64,000 bases of DNA from assembly GCF_000018865.1 (NCBI RefSeq), contig NC_010175.1, positions 496,001 through 560,000 of the forward strand. The letters run 5' to 3'. A program made the position numbers and the translations under genes. Below are positions 37,601 through 42,381 of this stretch, piece by piece. Below the pieces are notes generated by a model. It did not search any database. It saw only the letters and a program-made list of their open reading frames with translations, and had not been told where the DNA came from. The number at the start of each line of letters is the position of its first letter. Position 1 is the first letter of the stretch. This DNA is from Chloroflexus aurantiacus J-10-fl (lineage in GTDB: Bacteria; Chloroflexota; Chloroflexia; Chloroflexales; Chloroflexaceae).

Positions 37601-39179
37601 CATAGATCAGAGCCGGCACCAGCAGATCGGCCAGCATCGGATTGATCAGAGCGGCAGCCGGACTACCAACTGCGGTATTCGCCAGCGTAATCGTATAGAT
37701 GACGGTATCACCCGCATACGCCACCGCCGGACTCACCGACTTGGCGACTTCGGCGCGAGCACCCGGTTCGATGATGCGCGTGCGTGCCTCATCGGTACGA
37801 GTCGCTGTAAACCCATTGTAGGTAAAGGTACTGGTAGCCTGATTAACGACCACCCCGTTGATCGGACTGGCAGTGACCACAGCACTGAAGTTATGTCCAG
37901 TTGCACTAAAACCAAACGGCAATGGATCGAGGTAGCGCCAGCGGATCGCCGTAATCTGCTCACCTGCCCCCAGCGTCAGAGTCGTACAGCCACCACCGGT
38001 ATTGGGCGCGATATTCACACAGCTTGTGGTCGTGAATGGGCTTCCGGGTACAGCAGTGAAGGTAGGATTGAGATTCGTAGTGTACTCCAGCTCAACCCGT
38101 ACCCCGGCAATATTGCCACCGGCAGCGGTTATCCGGGTCACCTGCAACTCTGGTGGTACCGGATCGGTCACCACGACATCATTTAATGGCGTAGTACCCG
38201 TATTGATCGTGTTGAAGGTGTAGGTCACCGTATCGCCAACCAATGCCGTGGTAGGGCCATTCTTGGTGAAACCATAACCGGGCGTGGGCGGTTGGATTCG
38301 GCGCACATCGTCATCGGTAAGCGTGATCGTCACCGAACCGGCCTGGGCTGTCACATCCATCACGTTCCGCACTTCCGTGCCGACGGTGAAGGTAGCAGAC
38401 GGAAAGATCACCGTCACCGTGCGCGTTGCACACAGGCTACCCGGCACTGTCAGACTGGTCGGCGGCCAGGTAACGGTGTTGGTGGCACCGTTGAAGGTAC
38501 CACCATCGGAAGCACTGACAAACGTAACGCCGGTCGGCAGAGTATCGGTAATCTGGACATTAGTCAGGTTCAATGCACCAGAACCGTTATTGGGGATACA
38601 TACCTGAAGTTGATAGGTTGTTGGCACATCAGGAGCACCACCGGAGACAAAGGTCTTGGTGGCGACCGCGTTCGGTTCAGCACGGGCGGTTATCGTCAGC
38701 GGGTTCGAGAGATCGGGTGGCGCGGTTGTCGAGCGCATCTCGGCCCGGAGCGTAGCCGTAGTACCATCGGGCGTGCTGCCGGCAGGGAAACGCACCCGTA
38801 ATTCCAGCCGACCACTGTCACCGGCGGCTAATGGTGCATTGAACGTCCAGGTGACGGTACGGGTGGCAGGGTTGTACGACGGCGACGTTCCGGCACCCAG
38901 CGCCTGCACGTCACCGACACCACCGGCCAGGGTTGGCGGCAACACCACCGTCACCGTGGCATTCTCACAGGGTGTGTTCAGCACACTCGAACAGCTATAG
39001 TCAACATTGATGACCGACCAGTCACCGCTGTTAACAACGGGAAAATTGGTACTGAGCGTTACATCAGTCGTGGCATTAGCCAAAGCGACATCCGGGCGCA
39101 GCCCTGCCAACACCACGGTAAGGATCAGCAACAGGCTAAGCAGCGTGCGACGAGCGGCAACGATGTTCTGGCGCAACAT
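22662..39179 (-). CDS. Giant secreted protein with about 35 SdrD-B/Cna-B-like repeats
   Basis: 5,505 residues from the ATG at 39179 (GAGGT seven bases upstream). A signal peptide covers about residues 1-34 (LLSLLLILTVVLAGLRPDVALA). Roughly 900 residues follow with DUF11-type modules ('VTYTFNTINTGTTPLNDVVVTDPVPPEL'). Then I count 35 repeats that begin with variants of 'SIGDRVWLDxNGNGVQDxGE', a Ca-binding-type acidic loop, and end in 'SDADPxTG..T.L.SGE.DL.WDAGLY': SdrD-B domains of about 110-140 residues. The last 110 residues are an Ig/fibronectin-like domain ('ITLLSFTAERQANGVLLRWVTGSERDTLGFLLLRS') ending RVLVPIIQR, with no LPxTG or membrane helix. An extended Ca-stiffened stalk for cell-surface adhesion or sheath formation is inferred. 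Several repeats are nearly identical at DNA level. Confidence 0.88.
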   Translation of the reverse strand: MLRQNIVAARRTLLSLLLILTVVLAGLRPDVALANATTDVTLSTNFPVVNSGDWSVINVDYSCSSVLNTPCENATVTVVLPPTLAGGVGDVQALGAGTSPSYNPATRTVTWTFNAPLAAGDSGRLELRVRFPAGSTPDGTTATLRAEMRSTTAPPDLSNPLTITARAEPNAVATKTFVSGGAPDVPTTYQLQVCIPNNGSGALNLTNVQITDTLPTGVTFVSASDGGTFNGATNTVTWPPTSLTVPGSLCATRTVTVIFPSATFTVGTEVRNVMDVTAQAGSVTITLTDDDVRRIQPPTPGYGFTKNGPTTALVGDTVTYTFNTINTGTTPLNDVVVTDPVPPELQVTRITAAGGNIAGVRVELEYTTNLNPTFTAVPGSPFTTTSCVNIAPNTGGGCTTLTLGAGEQITAIRWRYLDPLPFGFSATGHNFSAVVTASPINGVVVNQATSTFTYNGFTATRTDEARTRIIEPGARAEVAKSVSPAVAYAGDTVIYTITLANTAVGSPAAALINPMLADLLVPALIYVPGSATVVSRPAGAPDPVLEVIEDFNGTGRTLLRWRWDSYSLPPNASFTLRFEARIDPATQAGTINNTASLASFANPAGEIFIDRCSQQNPDSNDFDGDGNITELLCSSSITSLSLAAAANASSAKWVLGQLDTEWTRDPDTGLTTPGGMADYRLIITNTNSVPLTNLVLIDILPWVGDVGVVRFNDPRDSQWQPYLAGPIVVPDGATVYYSTTNNPCRNPDLGLTDANGDPIDAPGCVDPQWSTVLPSDITTVRSVRIDFGSRVLYPQDSIVITWPMRAPLGGTPGEIAWNTFGYRAFDINGNPLLAAEPPRVGIERGPVIPPSYGNYVWLDANLNGVQDTGEVGVNGARIDFYQDSDGVAGPSTGDRWVGFTISGPDNDGNPGYYLFSDPTDIPPGDYYIRVTPPAGYSLTTPDQGGDDSRDSDINLTTRYSAVTTLISGENDDTWDVGLINDTAVGNYVWIDRNGNGVQDEPSGDGVNGITVRLYTASGTLVDTTVTADDLLGNPGYYLFSGLSAGNYYVEFVLPAGLNFTTADSGSNDQLDSDANPTTGRTDVFTLVTNQFDRSRDAGLLVPAGTLALGNRVWHDRDNDGRYEPLNGEAGINGVRLSLFRDVNSNGQPDAGEYVGSSTTATVSGEAGYYQFTNLVAGDYIVVIDDDNFAPGGALFGMRSSSGNDPAPDPDTNVDHDDNGALFGATVRSQPITLTINGEPTDDGDGTNGNQTLDFGFVNGAALGDRVWFDTNSNGIQDAGEPGVAGVTVELLDGSGNPIDSDPTTSGVQPTITVTDGVGRYGFSGLAAGTYQVRFSNLPAGYSFTTADQGANNDLDSDVNNAGLTPVITLAANQTDLSWDAGLVATPASLGDRVWNDLDYDGIQDAGEPGVSGVQVQLYRPGYDNVAGTTDDELVATTTTDSNGNYGFTNLPPGRYFVAFGSPPAGFAVSPTDQGSDDTVDSDADLTTRRTAIIELTPGENDPNWDMGLFVFASIGDRVWSDTNNNGIQDTGEPGVGGVQVRLYRPGSSVPVATTTTNSSGFYSFTNLIPADYYVEFSLPGGYRASPQNQGSDDTLDSDADPITRQTATTTLDPGENDPTWDFGIVPTASIGDRVWLDLNANGIQDASETTGVPGVQVVLYDSAGNPLNTTVTDVDGFYRFENLLAGDYYLRFVVPASFIISPQDQGGNDNADSDADPTTFLTVATTLSAGENDLRWDLGLYQLASIGDRVWHDINGNGRQDGGEPGVANVPVELYQPGNDGQAGTADDVLVASATTDGIGEYLFSNLQPGRYFVAFGAASGYSLLSPRDAVVATDETDSDVDANRRTPIVELLSSTSNRTLDMGVLNPASLGNRVWFDADVDGVQDPGESGVSGVTVRLFALDGTLVATQTTDANGEYLFTNLSPGEYYVVFSNLPANRSFTRVDQGGDDTADSDANPLDGRTGIVRLNSGDANLTVDAGIFETITVGDRVWLDRDADGVQDIDETTGIPGVRVELLRDSDGTVLDYTFTDSNGLYQFTNLFPGTYRIRFSEIPTGYLRSPQDQGSDDQLDSDANSSFETAPFTPVSGNNPQYDLGLYQPAEIGNFVWEDRNGNGRQDAGEPVLANVTVTLNGTTGAGDPVSLTTQTDSNGIYLFANLVPGTYTVSVSAPAGYVFTAANQGDDTGDSDTNASGVMATTTLESGESDLSWDAGLYRPASIGNFVWRDTNGNGVQDSGESGIDGVTVTLTGTTGSGSPVSLTITTGGGGIYSFTNLAPGSYQITVTAPTGERFTYRDITATEVAGATDNNDSDADNAGAMIATTLDSGESDLSWDAGLVIPASLGDFVWEDLDGDGVQETGEPGFANVTVELIGAGRDRTFGTADDTLATTTTNGSSGYGFTDLQPGLYRVRFTRPNGYGFTVGDATAATDATDSDVPTGTAATATTTTIDLESGENDPTWDAGLYQLLSLGNRVWEDTDNNGQINGSETGINGVTVRLYRDLNGDGDVSDSGETTPVATTTTANGGYYLFSGLVQGNYLVEVVLPAGYVSSTGTNGSATGAYEPAPDADTNTTDSDDNGTRSGGVVRSTIVRLAPNSEPTAESDPLPGSITDPARNENSNLTVDFGLFRPASIGNLVWFDRDADGVQDGGDETGIGGVTVRLYDASNTLIATTTTAADGSYGFDYLIPGNYYLVFDLPTDYVRSPQDQGGNDTADSDPDRTSGQTIVTNLVAGESDLSWDAGLYQRVNLGNQVWNDVNNNGLLDSGESGIDGVVVDLYYDADRNGIIDGSEETPIATTTSAGGGFYNFTDLDPGNYLVEIPASNFAGGTALGPSGNQPAFRSSTGTNGSATGPYEAAPDPDNNVDNDDNGTTDGSGAVRSALITLRSQDEPTGDGDGNNGNLTVDFGFFRPLTLGNLVWHDVNNNGQRDSGEAGIDGVTVQLYRDTNANGSYDAGTDTLVATTTTGGGGDYRFTDLVPGDYLVVIPASNFGTGGALRFYRSSDNGNATDTANDPDGDIDNDDNGIGPNVGVVTGAATDLVRSTAVTLGLDGEPTGEDGDSNTNLTVDFGFYSLTIGNRVWIDLNNNGVFDAGDINGGYANGRTVNLLYDANNDGVISGSETTAVATITTSNGGRYLFGGLRDGGNYAVEVVSDASNVSSTGVNGSASGPYEPGLDPDSSTVDNDDNGTATGNNERSPVFTVRVGLMPTGEPDAVMPAGVTNPAADANSNLTIDFGLFDDARIGDQVWLDVNGNGIRETGETTYIAGVTITIYNATTGQPLDGDPNTPGIQPITRTSVAAATSYLFDRLIAGTYYLAFSDIPAQYAISPLGQGGDNTVDSDVDPSSLRTANIVLTNNNDLSWDLGLYPRLTLGSLVWYDSNDNGLVDGGESGISGVQVDLYRDSNNNGQPDAGEFVASTTTDATGNYSFTGLEQGNYIVVIPDSNFAIGQPLYRHRSSTGSNGAATGPYEPAGDPDNNSDNDDNGTDTSNGVVSGVISLNPSVEPTTDGDGANGNLTLDFGFFEPLTLGNLVWHDVNNNGQRDSGEAGIDGVRIELYLDSNGNNQVDAGEFVAFTTTASGGLYTFSDLIEGNYIVRIPASQFGAGQPLAGFVSSTGTNGSATGSYEPAPDPDSNIDNDDNGTTSGSGNVDSAPVTLARSTEPTTDGDGDNGNLTVDFGFFRHARLGDRVWHDQDADGIQDTGESGIGGVSVQLFSAGPDNAIGGGDDALVATTSTDGSGVYGFSHLLPGNYYLIFAQPTGYSDVSPQDQGSDNAADSDVDPVTRQTPLITLAAGDNDPSWDMGVFNRVSIGNFVWEDTDGDGVQDSGEPGVANVTVLLNGTTGAGTVVNLTTTTDSNGFYRFNNLAPGTYTVTVQLPTGYAFTAANQGSDDGLDSDADPTTGAMSATVLTSGEVDLTWDAGLYRPASVGDRVWLDSNGNGLQDTGESGIQSVAVAIYSVGPDGVIGGGDDVFVAATSTDSSGNYSFSGLRPGSYYLLFNLPAGYNISPQDQGSDNTIDSDVNPISRQTTVITLASGDNDPTWDMGLYQPASVGNVVWHDVNGNGVQDTGESGIGNVTVTLYRADGSMVGSTTTAADGSYSFTNLPPGEYYLVFSNLPSGYVFTAADQGGDDAADSDASQSTGQTATFTLVSGQVDERWDAGAYQPASIGNFVWEDTDGDGVQDGTESGVANVTVRLNGTTGAGAAVTLTAITDSDGFYRFDNLAPGTYTVMVQASAGYAVTATDQGGDDARDSDADPNTGVMSATELESGEVDLTWDAGLYRPASIGDRVWRDTNGNGIQDSGEPGVANVTVQLSGTTGAGAVVAQTTTTDGDGLYRFTNLAPGTYTITVTAPAGDGFTAADQGGDDSRDSDANSSGVMSATTLVSGEEDVSWDAGLFGAASIGNFVWEDINGNGVQDAGEPGIEGVEVQLTGTTGIGTVVNLTTTTDSDGFYRFDNLAPGTYTVAVQSPGGYVFTTDNQGSDDARDSDANPATGEMSATVLESGEVDLIWDAGLYRPASIGNFVWEDTDGDGVQDTGESGIGNVTVTLYRADGSPVGSTTTAADGSYSFTNLPPGEYYLVFSNLPSGYVFTAADQGGDDAADSDASQSTGQTTTFTLVSGQVDERWDAGVYQLTSVGDLVWLDRNGNGVQDVGESGIENVTVTLYRADGSTVGSTTTAADGSYSFTNLPPGEYRLRFTDIPSGLTFSPADSSGDDTTDSDVTATNGETDVFALLSGQSDTNRDAGVYPLLSLGNLVWEDTNNNGVVDSGESGVGGVQVRLYRDSNSNGTWDASDQEVASTVTDGNGVYRFTNLPQGDYIVVLPGRQFEADSPWFNYRSSTGARSLSGGPYEPGVAANGDLDNDDNGTRQSDVDSSFNIVSSLITLRPDGEPDTAVDGDDRNSNLTVDFGIFRPATVGDLVWNDLNGNGIYESTEPGVANVLVTLYDVGDDGIAGTSDDVMVATQRTDDDGFYLFENVPPGDYYLVFSDLSGGARFTYPDRGGDDASDSDADPGNGATTTFTLQSGSENLDWDTGLILPASIGNLVWEDRNGNGVQDGGESGIAGVTVRLTGTDSDGNSVDVSVVTDIDGVYRFENLLPGNYTITVAPPAGYVFTAADQGSNDALDSDADPNTGAMNATVLESGEVDLSWDAGLYRPASIGNFVWEDTDGDGVQDGTESGVANVTVLLNGTTGAGTVVNLTATTDSNGFYRFDDLAPGTYTVTVQVPAGYVVTVANQGSNNALDSDADPDTGAMNATVLESGEVDLTWDAGIFLPATLGNRVWHDINANGIADSGETGVSGITVSLYRADGTLVQTVVTDSNGAYLFTNLPPGDYYLTFSLPNGWVFSPSGQGGDSGRDSDVDPDTQRTQVFTLGYGQTDLSWWAGIHQPAPPTAITLLSFTAERQANGVLLRWVTGSERDTLGFLLLRSSTGNRADATPILSTPIPAQGSAGSGASYQWFDRTAQPNVSYHYWLVEVEVDGDRHEFMLSSPAVQFTYRVLVPIIQR
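25303..25589 (-). repeat. Near-identical intragenic repeat, copy 1
   Basis: 287 bp aligned without gaps to 26710-26996 with seven mismatches counted by eye. The offset of 1,407 bp equals 469 codons, so recombination between the copies keeps frame. Confidence 0.8.
26710..26996 (-). repeat. Near-identical intragenic repeat, copy 2
   Basis: Partner of 25303-25589; codes the 'YSFTNLPPGEYYLVFSNLPSG' region and flanks of two SdrD-B repeats. Confidence 0.8.
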
Positions 39180-39737
39180 AGGTTCAACCTCAAGTAATAA
39201 TACGTGCATGACCCGGCAACACCGAAGTGCGACCGAAAAGCCGTAACGAAGTATATCGGCAGCACGAACCAGAGCATTACCATTTGATGTGGTCTGAAGC
39301 ACAGCGTCTCTCTTTTGTGGGGAAAACGGTTTGTATCTGGTAGCCTGGATGGAGTATCACCACAGAGGCACGGAGGGCACAGAGGCAATTTATCTTCAGT
39401 CTTTGCCGTGCATCACTGCTGATGTCACCCACCAGTGTTCTTCAGCCTGGTGATGGAATAGCTCGCTCCAGGGGTAGACTCCCGCCCACGCTTGTCCATC
39501 GCCTGGGCCACGTCGGGGCAGGCTGGAAGCCAGCTCGACGATCCGCACCACCGATCAATCGCATTCAGTTGAGCTTGACAGACGTGCTCTGCACACCGTC
39601 ATCCCCGTGACCAGCAGGAAAACCGCTACAACCCGCGTCTGATCAGCAGCGCGGCTGGCGCGGCAGCGTGGCTGCCGCAGTGTGCAGAGCGGAAACGCTG
39701 GTTCTGCCCATTCGTGCTCAAAACAATCACAGGGTTG
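39180..39737. other. Intergenic region upstream of the giant gene, with repeat fragments
   Basis: Holds a decayed dispersed repeat at 39356-39387 (CACCACAGAGGCACGGAGGG) and, at about 39610-39700, a copy of the GGCAGCGTGGCTGCC repeat family shared with 50745-50890. No gene supported. Confidence 0.5.
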
Positions 39738-40558
39738 ATGCGTGCCGGAGGCGTGCGTTCCCAGGTATCTCGGGCGGTGCGCGCTGGAGGCGCGCGTTCC
39801 CAGGTATCTCGGTCGGTGTGCGCCGGAGGCGTGCGCTCCCAGGTATCTCAGTCGGTACGCGCCGGAGGCGCGCGCTCCCAGGTATCTCAGTCGGTGCGCG
39901 CCGGAGGCGTGCGCTCCCAGGTATCTCGGTCGGTGCGCACTGGAGATGCGCGTTCCCAGGTATCTCGGTCGGTGTGCGCCGGAGGCGTGCGCTCCCAGGT
40001 ATCTCGGTCGGTGCGCGCTGGAGGTGCGCGTTTCCAGGGGAATTCAGTCGGTGTGCGCCGGAGGCGTGCGCTCCCAGGTATCTCGGTCGGTGCACGCCGG
40101 AGGCGCGCGTTCCCAGGTATCTCGGTCAGTACGCGCCGGAGGCGCGCGCTCCCAGGTATCTCAGTCGGTGCGCGCTGGAGGCGTGCGCTCCCAGGTATCT
40201 CAGTCGGTGCGCGCTGGAGGCGTGCGCTCCCAGGTATCTCAGTCGGTGCGCGCTGGAGGCGTGCGCTCCCAGGTATCTCAGTCGGTGCGCGCCGGAGGCG
40301 TGCGCTCCCAGGTATCTCGGTCGGTGCGCGCTGGAGGTGCGCGTTTCCAGGGGAATTCAGTCGGTGTGCGCCGGAGGCGTGCGCTCCCAGGTATCTCGGT
40401 CGGTGCACGCCGGAGGCGCGCGTTCCCAGGTATCTCGGTCGGTGCGCGCTGGAGGCGTGCGCTCCCAGGTATCTCGGTCAGTACGCGCCGGAGGCGTGCG
40501 CTCCCAGGTATCTCGGTCAGTACGCGCCGGAGGCGTGCGCTCCCAGGGGAACTCTACA
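39738..40558. repeat. 39-bp minisatellite array, 21 units
   Basis: Twenty-one head-to-tail units of 39 bp, typified by GTGCGCGCTGGAGGCGTGCG then CTCCCAGGTATCTCAGTCG. Units 8 (40011-40050) and 16 (40324-40363) are 40-bp variants with TTTCCAGGGGAATTCAGTCG. Units 12-14 (40168-40284) are identical, and 8-10 repeat as 16-18, showing recent higher-order duplication. Because 39 is divisible by three every frame stays open within a run, but the 40-bp units shift all frames, so long reading frames here are artefacts. Confidence 0.93.
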
Positions 40559-40809
40559 GGTATTGTCACCCTGTGCAAAAATCAGGCGTTTCAGGTAGAG
40601 AATTCATAACCATGCCGGCCATCAATTACTTATTGCAATACTTCCATGTACTATGCAATTGACAATCATACATTGTCAATTGAAGTTTCAGTCATCTGAC
40701 ACCGCATCATAAAGAGAAAATCAATACAATCAACCCACTCTATACCATTATTTAAGACATATATGCAAATTTTTGAGGTTGACAAGCGATTGCACAAATT
40801 TTGCAAATA
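40559..40809. other. AT-rich upstream region of the bacteriochlorophyll operon
   Basis: Markedly richer in A+T than its surroundings. Contains the perfect inverted repeat at 40656-40682 and another 8-bp inverted pair ATATGCAA (40761-40768) / TTGCATAT (40810-40817), the second arm of which includes the -35 box. Repeated TTGCA/TGCAAAT phrases fill 40760-40820. Confidence 0.55.
40656..40682. promoter_or_regulatory. Perfect 11-bp inverted repeat, candidate operator
   Basis: CAATTGACAAT (40656-40666), loop CATAC, ATTGTCAATTG (40672-40682). It is about 130 bp upstream of the -35 box of the bch operon; it has no T tract typical of a terminator. Confidence 0.55.
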
Positions 40810-40838
40810 TTGCATATGTCTGTTCTATATGCTATACT
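40810..40838 (+). promoter_or_regulatory. Promoter of the bacteriochlorophyll operon
   Basis: TTGCAT (40810-40815), 17-bp spacer, TATACT (40833-40838) preceded by TGC (extended -10). Transcription would start near 40845, leaving a leader of about 148 bases. Confidence 0.7.
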
Positions 40839-40880
40839 CACGCTGAACGAAACATCCCGAACGCCTCAAAATATCCAGGA

Positions 40881-40951
40881 AGGGTCGCCGAGTCTGCCAG
40901 AAGCAATGGGTAAGACGCCCTGAAAAAATGTAGTGCAAACTCTGTGCTACA
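40881..40951 (+). promoter_or_regulatory. Folded 5' leader of the bacteriochlorophyll operon
   Basis: AGGG (40881-40884) pairs with CCCT (40918-40921), enclosing GTCT/AGAC and GCC/GGT pairings; an A6 tract and a second hairpin TGTAG...CTACA (40929-40951) follow. It does not match a riboswitch class I recognise. Confidence 0.4.
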
Positions 40952-40992
40952 CGTTGGTTCGCCTTTGACAAAGAACTAGAAAGGTGTGCGCA

Positions 40993-42351
40993 ATGGGTCT
41001 GCTCCGTTTCGCCGTCAAGACCTTTCGCCTCTCGCTGATGCGGGTAGGCGCCGGATGGATGTTTGCCCTGCTCACGTTCAACTTCAACCGGGTGTCAATT
41101 TCAGACCTCGGCGCAATGGCAGTGATTGTTACCACCCTGATTGGTCTGCACCACTTCATCTCGTTCTTTCAGGTGTACTGGGGGCGATTCACCGACCGTT
41201 ATCCGATCTTCGGTTTACGCCGCACACCTTACGTTATTCTGTCGAACGTAGGCGCTGCCCTTATCTTCCTCGCCTTGCCAAGTATTGCGGTTGGCCTGGG
41301 TGAGCGTTCCATTATTGCAACTATTGAAGCCTTCGCCCTCATCTTTTTGTTCGGTGTGCTGATGGCAATGAACGGTAGCTCGTCGAATGCGCTCATTGCC
41401 GAGGTCACCACACCGAAAGAGCGCGGGGCCGTCGTCGCCTTTATCTGGGCCACGGTGATTATCAGCGGTATCGTCTCGGCTGGTATCTCGCGCGTGATTA
41501 TGCCGGTCTACTCACCGGAGGCTATGCAGCAGCTTTATAACCTGACCCCAATTATCGTGACGGTCACCGTGTTGCTGGGTGTGATCGGGCTGGAGAAGCC
41601 GATCTCGAAGGAAGAGCATCGCAAGCTGCTGGAGCAGGCTCCTGAGAAGGGCGAAGCCGGGCCGCTGGAGACGTGGCGAGTTGCGACCGGTCTGATGAAG
41701 CGGAATCCCCAGGTGCGTGGCTTTTTCGCCTTCGTACTGCTGGCAATTCTCGGTATCTTCCTGCAAGATGCAATCCTCGAACCGTTCGGGGCTGAGGTGT
41801 TCGGCATGCCGCAAAAAGACACGGCTGCATTCCAGCAGGCCTGGGGTGCCGGTGCATTGCTCGGTATGCTCGGCATTGGTATTCTCTCCAGCATCTTCCC
41901 CATCCAGAAGAAGACTATCGCTACTCTCGGTGGCCTGGGGGTAGCCGGTGGGCTGGCAATGTTGATGATTTCGGCTCTTACCCTGCACCGCGAGATTATC
42001 AGCCCGGCACTGCTCATTATGGGGTTGGGCATCGGTCTCTTCAACGTCGGCGCACTAGCGATGATGATGGAGATGACCGTCGAAGGGCAGACCGGTCTGT
42101 ATATGGGGATGTGGGGTATGGCACAAGGCCTCGGCAATGGGTTTGCCAATGTGATCAGTGGTCTTGGCCATACGGTGATGATCGAAGGTGGTCTGGTCAC
42201 GCCATCGGTTGGTTATGGACTGGTGTTCGGGTTGGAAGCTCTGCTGATGGTGCTGGCTATCGGCATTTTGCGCGGTATTTCGGTGCAGGAATTCAAGGGC
42301 CTGACCCGGCAGGAGATTACAACTGCGCTGGCAATGGATGCGGCATCATAG
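40993..42351 (+). CDS. PucC/LhaA-family transporter (BCD family)
   Basis: 452 residues with about twelve membrane helices in major-facilitator arrangement. The opening 'LLRFAVKTFRLSLMRVGAGWMFALLTFNFNRVSISDLGA' and the cytoplasmic loop 'YWGRFTDRYPIFGLRRTPYVILSN' are the signature of the PucC/LhaA/Bch2 group, which in phototrophs handles assembly of light-harvesting or reaction-centre complexes and perhaps delivers bacteriochlorophyll. Late helices are Met- and Gly-rich (ALAMMMEMTVEGQTGLYMGMWGMAQGLGNGFAN). The ATG at 40993 has AGAAAGGTG upstream; a GTG at 40984 is less likely. First gene of the bch operon; the methyltransferase gene starts 30 bp later. Confidence 0.88.
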   Translation: MGLLRFAVKTFRLSLMRVGAGWMFALLTFNFNRVSISDLGAMAVIVTTLIGLHHFISFFQVYWGRFTDRYPIFGLRRTPYVILSNVGAALIFLALPSIAVGLGERSIIATIEAFALIFLFGVLMAMNGSSSNALIAEVTTPKERGAVVAFIWATVIISGIVSAGISRVIMPVYSPEAMQQLYNLTPIIVTVTVLLGVIGLEKPISKEEHRKLLEQAPEKGEAGPLETWRVATGLMKRNPQVRGFFAFVLLAILGIFLQDAILEPFGAEVFGMPQKDTAAFQQAWGAGALLGMLGIGILSSIFPIQKKTIATLGGLGVAGGLAMLMISALTLHREIISPALLIMGLGIGLFNVGALAMMMEMTVEGQTGLYMGMWGMAQGLGNGFANVISGLGHTVMIEGGLVTPSVGYGLVFGLEALLMVLAIGILRGISVQEFKGLTRQEITTALAMDAAS

Positions 42352-42381
42352 CTTGCAGCGCCTGGAGAGAAGAGACCCGGC

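Noticed and set aside
39738-40558. CRISPR array
   Set aside because: Units are directly contiguous with no unique spacers, and no cas genes are nearby.
39668-40662. Several overlapping open frames of about 300 codons across the 39-bp repeat array
   Set aside because: All arise because the unit length is a multiple of three and lacks stops. The two 40-bp units shift every frame, no SD site or family similarity is present, and the predicted Arg/Gly-rich sequence merely restates the DNA repeat.
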